Of a DNA stretch of 64,000 nucleotides, positions 26,932 to 35,256 are shown in pieces. The notes beneath the pieces were generated by a model, which saw only the letters and a program-made list of their open reading frames with translations, searched no databases and was not told the origin of the DNA. The stretch covers positions 434,001 through 498,000 of the forward strand of contig NZ_WBOM01000002.1 of NCBI RefSeq assembly GCF_008973755.1. Reading direction: 5' to 3'. The stretch is from Nitrincola alkalilacustris (GTDB lineage: Bacteria; Pseudomonadota; Gammaproteobacteria; Pseudomonadales; Balneatricaceae). Position numbers and translations under genes: made by a program. Each line of letters begins with the position of its first letter. Within the stretch, counting starts at the first letter, position 1.

Positions 26932-29231
26932 AGCTGGTTGATATTCGTCTTCTGCCATCCATGGCGATTGCGCGGCTGGGTTCAGCCAGTGAACCGCTGG
27001 ATAACTATCAAATTGAAACCGACCCCAAAGCACCGCTGGATTTTCGGCGCATCACCCGTGCTGAAACCTTTATTGTTGATACCGAGAGCGGTGAGATCAC
27101 CGACGTTTTGCCCCCTAGTGACCAGCCACCGGCGTTCAAAAGCGGTAACCGGATTCGGCCAGTGGCGCCGTTTATCGAGGCGTTTGCCAGTGTGGTTGAT
27201 GACTCGGGTGAGGAGCGTCTGGTGCCGCTGGATATCCATCTGATTGAACAGATGGGGCTGAGTGTGCGCTGGCAGATCGAGGCTGGTAATCTCAAGGTCT
27301 ATCGCCGCACACGCAAGGAAAAGGACAAGGTACTGGCGCGACTGAAAAACATTGATGATCATCAGTTGCACCCACTGAAGGGTGAGTGCCGTCATTTCAT
27401 CAAGGATGAAACTGGTAAGCGCAAGCATATCCCGCTGGGCAGAATTCAGTTCATCAAGCCGACACCAGCGCATCCTGAGATAAGACTGCGCTTCACGCCC
27501 GGTACAGGTGATGTTTATGGCAGTACGCCGATCGACCGACCAGACGGACCTGATGCACAGACGATGGGCGGCCCGACCTATTCTGATATCGATATTCCAC
27601 CGGAACGTATTCTGTATGACAGCGAGCGCGGTACCTGGAACGGAAAATACCGTGACGACAACCCGACACTGAACACCCTTTCGCAGGGGCTCTATGCTGC
27701 CTACGGCAAGGCGCCCTATTTCAACTACTACGATGATCCACAACCGGCACGGGGCTATCTGGATGATGCCTGTGACGGCATCGTCACGCTGGAATTACTG
27801 GACAGCAAGGGGAGGATCGTCTTCAGCAGCAAGGCGCGCTTCTGTGCTGCGCCACCGATTTTTGCGCCTGACTCCGAGTTTGTGCGCACGGTGCAGGATG
27901 ACGTGCTGCAGGTACTGCTGGGGCCGAGTGTGGACAATCCGGATGGCGTGCCGATTGAAGCGTCTCTGGATATCGTGCGCCGTGCCTACGAAACGGTGCG
28001 CTTCATGAATGTCGCGGTACTTAATGGCGATACGGTCAAGGGTCGGCCGAATCATGCCGATACCATGCCGGCGGATGATTCCAGCGATTTCAACCGTCCC
28101 TATGCACCGGTCATGGCTCCTCATTCGATCGATACCCTGTCGATCACAGCGCTGCATCAGCAGCTCTACACCACCCTGAGCAGTGGCGCGGCTCCCTGGT
28201 TCTATGACCTGATGCGCAAACCGACCGAAACGGCCGATCTGACCGATAAGGGGCGGCGCAAGATGCCGGCGTTGATGTCGGGTGCCGATACCTGCTATCT
28301 GGCATTGACCTATCGCCAGTTGGATACGATCAAGCATGCCGGGCAGGGCGGTATGTTTGACCAGCCTGCCGAGCCGCCGGCAGCGCCGGCACTGACACCG
28401 CGCAACCTGACGGCGCAGTTGATGTATCGTGGCCGTGGTAACCCGGTCAATGCCCATATCGCCTCATCGGTCGGCAACTGCTGTCCGGGTCTTGAGCTGG
28501 ATTTCCGCAGTGTCTGGAAGCGGGCTTTCGAAGGGATCACGCTGGTGGAGCATGACAACTTCGTGCTGGAGGCCGAGGGGGAGCATGCCGATCTGAAAGG
28601 TCATCGTCTGCTCAGTATCGAGATCCCGGATGAGCAGGGCAGGATTCAGGTCTGGCCGGTGGTGGTACAGGCGACCGGACCAGCAGCGGATGGCGACAGC
28701 GTAGGGCCTTTGCCATCGGCAGACAGCAACGACTCCATCGTCAATCTGGAGTGGTCCAATACCCTGTCGCATATCTGGAAGTTCAAGGGGCAGTATCTCT
28801 CCTGTCGTTTCACGCGCGAGAAGATGCCGGATCGGCAGGTGCTGGCCGATATCCCGAAAAAACAGACCATCAAACGCAAGCTGAAAGTACGTGACTTTTT
28901 CGAGGAGGACTCGACGGTTATCAATGAAGCCCTGGCCAGCCCCGGCGAACTGACGCAGGGGCTCTGTTCACCCTGGCAGAATGATTTCCGTGAGTGCGTC
29001 TGCTATTACTGGGCCTCCAGTCGACCTGATTATGTCAATGTCGAACCGTCTGCCGATGGCGCCAGCCATGGTGATAACTGGATGCAGAAAAAACGTACCG
29101 GCCAGTATGTGGTGGATGATTATCGGGATAATCGCATGATCAACTATCAGGAGCTGTTTACCCAGTGGGAGACCTTGCTCAAGTTCCAGATCGGAGGCCG
29201 TGATGTCGCAGACGACCCGAGCGGGGATTGA
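26928..29231 (+). CDS. LodA/GoxA-like protein, putative CTQ-dependent oxidase
   Basis: A 767-residue protein without signal peptide. The family start (IRLLPSMAIARLGSASEPLDNY), PDGPDAQTMGGPTYSDIDIP, the CCPGLE stretch at 518-523 and the C-terminal LTQGLCSPWQNDFRECVCYY then WASSRPDYV are LodA/GoxA hallmarks. These enzymes oxidise amino acids such as lysine (epsilon) or glycine to release ammonia and hydrogen peroxide with a CTQ cofactor. Asp686 and Cys690 keep the D-x3-C spacing of the LodA residues used in CTQ formation; the partner tryptophan could be W695, W718 or W747 and needs alignment. Neighbours are FAD, ferritin-like and radical-SAM genes. Substrate unknown. Confidence 0.85.
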   Translation: MKLVDIRLLPSMAIARLGSASEPLDNYQIETDPKAPLDFRRITRAETFIVDTESGEITDVLPPSDQPPAFKSGNRIRPVAPFIEAFASVVDDSGEERLVPLDIHLIEQMGLSVRWQIEAGNLKVYRRTRKEKDKVLARLKNIDDHQLHPLKGECRHFIKDETGKRKHIPLGRIQFIKPTPAHPEIRLRFTPGTGDVYGSTPIDRPDGPDAQTMGGPTYSDIDIPPERILYDSERGTWNGKYRDDNPTLNTLSQGLYAAYGKAPYFNYYDDPQPARGYLDDACDGIVTLELLDSKGRIVFSSKARFCAAPPIFAPDSEFVRTVQDDVLQVLLGPSVDNPDGVPIEASLDIVRRAYETVRFMNVAVLNGDTVKGRPNHADTMPADDSSDFNRPYAPVMAPHSIDTLSITALHQQLYTTLSSGAAPWFYDLMRKPTETADLTDKGRRKMPALMSGADTCYLALTYRQLDTIKHAGQGGMFDQPAEPPAAPALTPRNLTAQLMYRGRGNPVNAHIASSVGNCCPGLELDFRSVWKRAFEGITLVEHDNFVLEAEGEHADLKGHRLLSIEIPDEQGRIQVWPVVVQATGPAADGDSVGPLPSADSNDSIVNLEWSNTLSHIWKFKGQYLSCRFTREKMPDRQVLADIPKKQTIKRKLKVRDFFEEDSTVINEALASPGELTQGLCSPWQNDFRECVCYYWASSRPDYVNVEPSADGASHGDNWMQKKRTGQYVVDDYRDNRMINYQELFTQWETLLKFQIGGRDVADDPSGD

Positions 29232-30579
29232 TCCAGAGGCGTCTCGCATCCCGCTGGCAGTTGATCCCTCGGTACAGGCGGCGACAGATCATATGCGCTC
29301 ATCCCAGCCGCGATCACCTGATCTGCATCTGTGGCGCAATGGTGATCAGGCGCAACTGCTGGTGGTTAATGGCAGTCGTCTGTTCGATCTGAATCCTGAG
29401 CTGGAGCAGCAGGTGCTGCAAGCACTGGATCAGGGTACGGAGTCCGATCTGCTGAAACGACTCGGTATCGACGGTGCGCCGATGATCAATGATCAGGCCC
29501 CGGATAATCTTCCCGTGCATGCCTTCTCGCTGGCGATTGCACAGAAGTGTAACCTCGGCTGCAGCTACTGTTATGCCCAGCAGGGGGATTTCGGCGGCAC
29601 GGCCAAAAGCATGTCGCTGGAAACCGCGCTGCAGGCAGTTGATACGCTGATAGATCAGACTCCGGCAGGGGGGCGTTTCAATCTGGCCTTTATGGGTGGA
29701 GAACCGCTGGTTAACCGTGATGTACTGATAGCAGCCACCCAGCATGCCCATCAGCGTGCTCAGGCACAGGGGCTGACGCCACTATTCTCCATCACCACCA
29801 ATGGCACGCTGCTGACAGAGGCCGATGCTGATTTCTTTGAGGATCATGGATTTGCCGTAACCCTGAGTCTGGATGGTGTGGGGCATATGCATGATGCCCT
29901 GCGTCCCTTCAAGGGCGGGCAGGGCAGTTTCGATCGCATCATGCGGCGTGTGCAACCCTTGCTGGATCGTCAGCAGCGCATGCAGGTGTCGGCGCGTGTC
30001 ACCGTGACACCGCGTAATCTGGCGTTGCGAGAGATGCTGGACTGGTTCCTGGAAGCGGGCTTTCACAGTGTCGGTTTTTCGCCGATGCTTAATTCACCGA
30101 CCGGGCAGGATGAGATGGACCAGGCGGCACTGGCCGAGATGCTGGCGCAGATGATCGATTGTGGAAATGAATTCGAGCGCCGTTCAAAACTGGGGCAGCG
30201 TTATGCTTTCTCCAACCTGCTCAATGCGCTGCGTGAGCTGGAAAAGGGCACGCATCGGCCCTATCCCTGCGGGGCGGGGGCGGGTTATATGGGTGTGTCA
30301 GCCACGGGTGATCTGTTTGCCTGCCATCGCTTCGTCGATGATGATGCCGGGGCGATGGGGACTCTGCTGCAGGGTGTGGATGCTGCAAAACAGTCAGACT
30401 GGCTGGCGCAGCGGCATGTTCATCAGCAGCAGCCCTGCAATCAGTGCTGGGCGCGTTATCTCTGCGGCGGTGGGTGTCATCATGAGGTGCTGGGCAGTGG
30501 GCGTCACGCCTGTGATTATGTGCGTGGCTGGCTGGAATACTGCATGGGGGCTTATCTGAGGATGATGCCAGCTCTGTAA
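29203..30579 (+). CDS. Radical SAM/SPASM peptide maturase, QhpD-like
   Basis: A 458-residue protein. The radical-SAM cluster motif is C116-x3-C120-x2-C123 (CNLGCSYCYAQQ), with FMGGEPLVN and SITTNGTLL in the core. The C-terminal SPASM region has PYPCGAGAGYMGVSATGDLF then CHRF, and CNQCWARYLCGGGCHHEV, enough cysteines for two auxiliary clusters. QhpD relatives make thioether bonds between Cys and Asp/Glu in quinohemoprotein amine dehydrogenase. The gene overlaps the LodA-like gene by 29 bases, with GGAGG before the ATG at 29203, so it very likely acts on that protein or a partner. Its actual target is unknown. Confidence 0.88.
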   Translation: MSQTTRAGIDPEASRIPLAVDPSVQAATDHMRSSQPRSPDLHLWRNGDQAQLLVVNGSRLFDLNPELEQQVLQALDQGTESDLLKRLGIDGAPMINDQAPDNLPVHAFSLAIAQKCNLGCSYCYAQQGDFGGTAKSMSLETALQAVDTLIDQTPAGGRFNLAFMGGEPLVNRDVLIAATQHAHQRAQAQGLTPLFSITTNGTLLTEADADFFEDHGFAVTLSLDGVGHMHDALRPFKGGQGSFDRIMRRVQPLLDRQQRMQVSARVTVTPRNLALREMLDWFLEAGFHSVGFSPMLNSPTGQDEMDQAALAEMLAQMIDCGNEFERRSKLGQRYAFSNLLNALRELEKGTHRPYPCGAGAGYMGVSATGDLFACHRFVDDDAGAMGTLLQGVDAAKQSDWLAQRHVHQQQPCNQCWARYLCGGGCHHEVLGSGRHACDYVRGWLEYCMGAYLRMMPAL

Positions 30580-30756
30580 AGGTAATGTTGACGTGCGTGC
30601 ATGACACCAGCAAGGGGCTTCTATACATGTGTCTGGGAATACAAGGGGAGGGGCACATCAGTTCCCTTCTGAGGAGTGACCTATTAGACTTGAACTACCC
30701 AGTAGCCTGACTTTTATCCCGGAGATCAGGCGAAAAACTACTCTGATACGGTCACT

Positions 30757-32559
30757 ATGACGGCAAACATCTCCTATCCTTCGGGCATTAGCCCCGGTTA
30801 TCGTTACCTGCCAAGCATTTTGCTGGGATGCTTCGTGCTGTTGGTGTTGTTACTGGCCGCGACTGATCGCTGGATGATGTCCCTTGAGATCAGCCAGACG
30901 GCCGAACGCTCGGTGCAACGACTTGGTGCCTACCGAACTTCGCTGGACACCACGATAAACCGCCACCACTATCTGCCGCGAATACTGGCATCCGATCCTC
31001 GTATCGTCAGTGCGCTGGCCAATGACGCCGGGGACAACCCGGGTGCGGAAGAGTTGATGTTCCTGTCGGTGCTGCTGCAGTCCATCAATCTTGAAGCGCA
31101 GTCGGATCAGATTTTTCTGATGGATACGACCGGCATGACACACTGGTCGAGCAACTATGACTCGGTGCATAGCTTTGTCGGCAGTAACTACTCGTTTCGT
31201 CCCTATTTCACCACCGCGATGGCGGGTCAACCCGGGTTTTACTTTGCCGTTGGTGCGACTTCGGGTGAGCCGGGGCTGTTTCTGTCATCACCCGTCTACA
31301 GTGATCTGGGTGATATTCTGGGGGTGATAGTCGTCAAGATCGATCTGCGGCCACTGGAGCAGAGCTGGCTGGCATCAGGTGATTCGGTCTGGGTGACGGA
31401 TCAGGAGGGAATCATCTTCCTCTCCTCATCGCCGCGCTGGCAGTATCATGCCACGCGACCGCTGGATGATCTGTATCTGGATCAACTGGCTCAGACACGT
31501 CAGTACGGAACTGCACCGGTGATGGAGCTGACACGTCTGGATGAGTGGCAGGGTACTCAATGGCAGGCGTTTGATCTGCAGGATGAGGGCGAGCAACTGG
31601 CCTTTGCCTCGACGATCAGAGATTACCCCTGGCAGATGCACCTGCGGATGCCTCTGTCCGAGATCCGTTATCAGGTGCGTCTCAAGCAGGGGCTGCTACT
31701 GCTTTTTGGCGTGATGTTTGCCGGTGCGCTGTTGTACTACCGTGAACGTCATCGTCGTCATGAAGCACAGCGCGCGCTGCAGCAAGCCAATGAAGTACTG
31801 GAACAACGTGTAGAAGAGCGCACCCGCGACCTCAAAGAGGCGCAGGCAGCACTGGCACAGAATCAGAAACTGGCCGCCCTTGGGCGCATGTCATCCGCGA
31901 TAGCGCATGAGATCAACCAGCCGATCACCGCTTTACGGAACTACACAGCCAGCAGCCGAGTGCTGCTGGAGCGCAACAGTACCGATATCGTGAGGCAGAA
32001 TCTGGAAAAAATGGATGGCCTGACCGAACGTCTGTCGGCCCTGTCCCGCCAGCTCAGAATATTCTCCGGCAAACGCAACACCGGAAGTGCTCCGGCGTCT
32101 CTGCATGCACCGGTGCATTATGCGCTGGATGTACTGCAGCCGCGCCTGGATGCGGCAGGTATAGACTGTCGCATCGATCTGGGCGAGGAGCGCTGGGTAC
32201 TGGCGAATGCGATGATGCTGGAGCAGATACTGGTCAACCTGCTCAGTAACGCGATTGATGCACTGGCAGATAGGGACGATGCTCGTATCTTTATCCGTCT
32301 GACCCAGCAGGAGGATGCCCGGGTGTCTCTGCAAATCGGTGACAATGGGCCGGGCATGGATAAGGAGTTGCAGACAAAGGTGTTCGAGCCGTTTTTCACC
32401 ACCAAGTCAGTCGGCGAAGGGATGGGGCTGGCGATCAGTTACAGTCTGGCGCATGATATGGGCGCAGAACTCACCGTCAGCAGCGAGCCACCCAATGGGA
32501 CCTGCTTCTCACTCACCTTCAATGCCGTGATGGCGCAACCCTTTGAGGCAAGTGCATGA
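30757..32559 (+). CDS. dctB: DctB-type sensor histidine kinase
   Basis: A 600-residue inner-membrane kinase. Helix near residues 18-38, a periplasmic double PAS/dCache domain to about 300 (SSNYDSVHSFVGSNYSFRPY is characteristic of DctB), second helix near 308-326, coiled coil, HisKA (MSSAIAHEINQPITALRNYT) and HATPase (NLLSNAIDALADR, DNGPGMD, GEGMGLAISYSLAHDMG). DctB senses C4-dicarboxylates outside the cell and phosphorylates DctD. It overlaps dctD by 4 bases. The genes that follow are a TAXI-type TRAP system rather than DctPQM, so the ligand may differ from succinate. Confidence 0.88.
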   Translation: MTANISYPSGISPGYRYLPSILLGCFVLLVLLLAATDRWMMSLEISQTAERSVQRLGAYRTSLDTTINRHHYLPRILASDPRIVSALANDAGDNPGAEELMFLSVLLQSINLEAQSDQIFLMDTTGMTHWSSNYDSVHSFVGSNYSFRPYFTTAMAGQPGFYFAVGATSGEPGLFLSSPVYSDLGDILGVIVVKIDLRPLEQSWLASGDSVWVTDQEGIIFLSSSPRWQYHATRPLDDLYLDQLAQTRQYGTAPVMELTRLDEWQGTQWQAFDLQDEGEQLAFASTIRDYPWQMHLRMPLSEIRYQVRLKQGLLLLFGVMFAGALLYYRERHRRHEAQRALQQANEVLEQRVEERTRDLKEAQAALAQNQKLAALGRMSSAIAHEINQPITALRNYTASSRVLLERNSTDIVRQNLEKMDGLTERLSALSRQLRIFSGKRNTGSAPASLHAPVHYALDVLQPRLDAAGIDCRIDLGEERWVLANAMMLEQILVNLLSNAIDALADRDDARIFIRLTQQEDARVSLQIGDNGPGMDKELQTKVFEPFFTTKSVGEGMGLAISYSLAHDMGAELTVSSEPPNGTCFSLTFNAVMAQPFEASA

Positions 32560-33917
32560 GATCATCTCTGCAAGCTGTGATCATCGACGATGACCCGGCT
32601 GCTCTGGAGTCACTGGAGCAGTGGCTGATGCTGGCCGATATCCAGGTACAACCCTTTTCCGATGCGCGCAAGGCATTGGAGATACTGCAACCCGATTATC
32701 CGGGTATCGTGATCAGTGATATTCGCATGCCCGGCATGGATGGCATGAGTCTGCTGAAAGCGGTGGACAAACGTATTCCTGTCATTCTGATCACCGGACA
32801 TGGCGGGATCTCACAGGCAGTCGAGGCGATGAAACTTGGCGCCTATGACTTTGTCGAGAAGCCCTACAAGCCTGATCGCTTGGTGGATATGGTCAAGCGC
32901 GCCTGCGAGCAGCGTCAGGTGACACTGGCGATGGCACCACAGCATCAGCAGAGCACCGACGATGGTCTCGAAAATTTCGTGATTGGCCATTCCGATTCGA
33001 TCCGCGTTTTGCGCCAGCAGATCAGAGGGCTGGCACAGGTCAATGCCGATGTGATCATCGCCGGAGAAACAGGCACCGGGAAGGAGAGGGTGGCTCGCAG
33101 CCTGCATAAGTTGAGTATCCGCCGCGACCACCCGTTCGTGGCGATCAACGTGGCTGCGATCCCCGAGAATCTGCTCGAAAGTGAGCTTTTCGGTCATGAA
33201 GCCGGTTCATTTACCGGTGCAGTGAAAAGCCAGCCGGGTATCTTCGAGGCCGCCAACAACGGCATTCTGTTTCTGGATGAGATAGAAAGCATGCCGATGG
33301 CGTTTCAGATCAAGCTGTTGCGCGTGCTTCAGGAACGTGAAGTCACTCGCGTCGGCTCGCGCAAACCCATCTCATTGAACGTGCGCATCATCTCTGCAAC
33401 CAAAGAAGATCTGCGCCAGGCCGCCACAGCTGGCCGCTTCCGTGAGGATCTCTATTATCGGCTGATGGTGGCCGATATCCATCTGCCCCCCTTGCGTGAA
33501 CGCCCCGGTGATATCCCGTTGCTGTTCGGCCACTTCCTGCGCGAAGCTGCCGCGGCTAACCAATTACCGGCACCGGAACTGAGCTATGAGGATCTGGTTG
33601 CACTGGAGATGCACGAATGGCCCGGCAACGTGCGCGAACTCAAGCATACGGCCGAGCGCTATCTGCTGACACACAGCTTCAACGACATCTCGATCCAGGA
33701 ACTACTGCAACTCGGTTCAACCAACCGCCTCGCACCGAGCAGCGAAGAGGGCTCGCTGACAGCCCGACTTGAACAGGTCGAAAAAGCTCTGCTGAGCGCC
33801 GAACTGGCCCATCACAAAGGCAGTATCAAAGAGGTGATGGAAGTCCTCGACCTGCCACGTCGCACCCTGAATCAGAAAATGCAGAAATACGGCCTGCGCC
33901 GTGAAGATTTCATCTAG
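32556..33917 (+). CDS. dctD: DctD-type sigma-54 response regulator
   Basis: A 453-residue NtrC-family activator: receiver (AVIIDDDPAALESLEQWL, phospho-Asp in ISDIRMPGMDGM), AAA+ domain with Walker A GETGTGKE and Walker B ILFLDEIESM, and a C-terminal Fis-type HTH (MEVLDLPRRTLNQKMQKYGL). The sigma-54 contact loop reads GSFTGA rather than the usual GAFTGA. A clear sigma-54 promoter lies 200 bases downstream before the TAXI receptor gene, which is its obvious target. Start overlaps dctB (ATGA). Confidence 0.9.
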   Translation: MRSSLQAVIIDDDPAALESLEQWLMLADIQVQPFSDARKALEILQPDYPGIVISDIRMPGMDGMSLLKAVDKRIPVILITGHGGISQAVEAMKLGAYDFVEKPYKPDRLVDMVKRACEQRQVTLAMAPQHQQSTDDGLENFVIGHSDSIRVLRQQIRGLAQVNADVIIAGETGTGKERVARSLHKLSIRRDHPFVAINVAAIPENLLESELFGHEAGSFTGAVKSQPGIFEAANNGILFLDEIESMPMAFQIKLLRVLQEREVTRVGSRKPISLNVRIISATKEDLRQAATAGRFREDLYYRLMVADIHLPPLRERPGDIPLLFGHFLREAAAANQLPAPELSYEDLVALEMHEWPGNVRELKHTAERYLLTHSFNDISIQELLQLGSTNRLAPSSEEGSLTARLEQVEKALLSAELAHHKGSIKEVMEVLDLPRRTLNQKMQKYGLRREDFI

Positions 33918-33929
33918 TAAAGAAAAGGG

Positions 33930-34002
33930 AAAAGGGGTCAGGTACATTTATCGCAAAGCGATAAATGTACCTGACCCCTTTTTAGTACCTGACCCCTTTT
34001 TA
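33930..34002. repeat. REP-like inverted repeat with tandem 18-mer
   Basis: A perfect 25-bp inverted repeat (33930-33954 with 33958-33982, loop AAA) is followed by an exact second copy of GTACCTGACCCCTTTTTA (33967-33984 and 33985-34002). The GGGGTCAGGTACATTT type of arm is seen in REP elements associated with IS200-like (RAYT) transposases. It starts 12 bases past the dctD stop and ends in T-runs, so it can also terminate transcription from dctD. No transposase is nearby. Confidence 0.75.
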
Positions 34003-34022
34003 CTTTTTCCGGCAATAAGCAG

Positions 34023-34058
34023 AATTTTGCCTATTAAGGTTCTAGAGTAGGCGAAATT
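34023..34058 (+). promoter_or_regulatory. Candidate DctD upstream activating site
   Basis: AATTTTGCCTA (34023-34033) and TAGGCGAAATT (34048-34058) form an 11-bp inverted repeat with one mismatch, about 75 bases upstream of the sigma-54 promoter. The position suits an enhancer-binding protein; identity of the binder is inferred. Confidence 0.45.
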
Positions 34059-34116
34059 TAGCTTATTGAATGGGCATTATTTCTTTAATCTATTGTAATT
34101 ATTAGTCTTTGTATTC

Positions 34117-34132
34117 TGGCACATCCTTTGCT
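34117..34132 (+). promoter_or_regulatory. Sigma-54 promoter of TAXI-TRAP operon
   Basis: TGGCACATCCTTTGCT has GG and GC separated by exactly 10 bases and matches the -24/-12 consensus closely. It lies 55 bases before the start codon of the receptor gene and just after dctBD. Confidence 0.8.
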
Positions 34133-34186
34133 ATACACATAGAGTACGCAATGTACGCACTACAACAATAATGTGGAGAAAAACCA

Positions 34187-35149
34187 ATGCGTCGTATAAG
34201 CAAAGTGCTTTGTGCTGCTGCCCTGATGGTGAGTGTTTCAGCTGTGCAGGCACAACAGAACCTTTCTATCGCCACCGGTGGTACCGGCGGTGTCTACTAT
34301 CCAATCGGTGGTGGTCTGGCTGAGCTGATCAGTCGTCATATCGATGGCTATTCCGCTGTTGCTGAAGTGACCGGAGCCTCGGTTGAAAACATGGGTCTGA
34401 TTCACCGTGAAGATTCTGATATGGCATTGGCTCTGGCTGATACTGTTTATCAGGCATACAACGGTACGGGCCAGTTTGAAGGCCGCAAGCTGGATGTGTT
34501 GGCGCTGGCGTCGATCTATCCTAATGCGGTTCAGATTGTGACACTGGCAGACTCCGGGATTACCTCCCTGGCTGATCTGAAAGGCAAACGTGTTTCTGTT
34601 GGTGCGCCAGGTAGTGGTACTGAGCTGAATGCGCGTGCGCTGCTTGAGTCCAATGGTGTTAGCTATGATGACTTCTCGGTTCAGCGTCTGAACTTCAACG
34701 AGACTGCTGATGCGCTGCGTGATGGTGATATCGATGCAGGCTTCTGGAGTGTTGGACCACCAACCAGCTCAATTCTGAGCCTGGCAACGACTCGCGATAT
34801 TACTCTGATCAGCCTAAGTCTGAGCGAAATTGCCAATGCACAGATGGCTGAGCCGGTATTTGCTCCTTACACGCTGAGTGCTGGAATGTATGAAGGGGTT
34901 GATAAGGCGACCGAAACAGTCGGTATCCCCAACGTACTGACAGTGAACTCAGGTATGGATGAAGAGCTGGCCTATCAGGTTACCAAGCTGCTGTTCGAGC
35001 GCGTTGAAGATCTGCGTGCCATCCACCCGGCTGCCAATGATACCACTATCGAATTCAGCCTGGTTTCTACACCTATTCCACTGCACCCAGGTGCCATTCG
35101 TTACTACGAAGAGATTGGTGTGAGCGTTCCTGATCGTCTCAAACCTTAA
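34187..35149 (+). CDS. TAXI-family TRAP solute receptor
   Basis: A 320-residue periplasmic protein with a signal peptide (residues 1-22, cleavage after SAVQA). The mature N-terminus LSIATGGTGGVYYPIGGGLA is the TAXI hallmark, and GKRVSVGAPGSGTELNARAL and IDAGFWSVGPPTSSIL support it. TAXI receptors characterised so far bind glutamate, glutamine or related acids. It follows a sigma-54 promoter, is followed by its fused permease and then a glutaminase, so glutamate/glutamine uptake is the best guess. Ribosome site GTGGAG precedes the start. Confidence 0.9.
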   Translation: MRRISKVLCAAALMVSVSAVQAQQNLSIATGGTGGVYYPIGGGLAELISRHIDGYSAVAEVTGASVENMGLIHREDSDMALALADTVYQAYNGTGQFEGRKLDVLALASIYPNAVQIVTLADSGITSLADLKGKRVSVGAPGSGTELNARALLESNGVSYDDFSVQRLNFNETADALRDGDIDAGFWSVGPPTSSILSLATTRDITLISLSLSEIANAQMAEPVFAPYTLSAGMYEGVDKATETVGIPNVLTVNSGMDEELAYQVTKLLFERVEDLRAIHPAANDTTIEFSLVSTPIPLHPGAIRYYEEIGVSVPDRLKP

Positions 35150-35154
35150 TCTCC

Positions 35155-35185
35155 CAGCGGGTCGGTGTTATGCATCGGCCCGCTG
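35155..35185 (+). other. Intercistronic hairpin between TAXI receptor and permease
   Basis: A 13-bp stem (35155-35167 with 35173-35185, two G-T pairs) around loop TTATG, 6 bases past the receptor stop. It likely protects the receptor mRNA or reduces read-through. Confidence 0.6.
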
Positions 35186-35256
35186 TGATGCTGATGACCT
35201 ATCGATAGACTGAACTACTCGACAGACTGAATCTCTCGGCAGACTGGAAAACCACC

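Noticed and set aside
33930-34002. Insertion sequence end
   Set aside because: There is no transposase frame and no target duplication; a REP-like element fits better.
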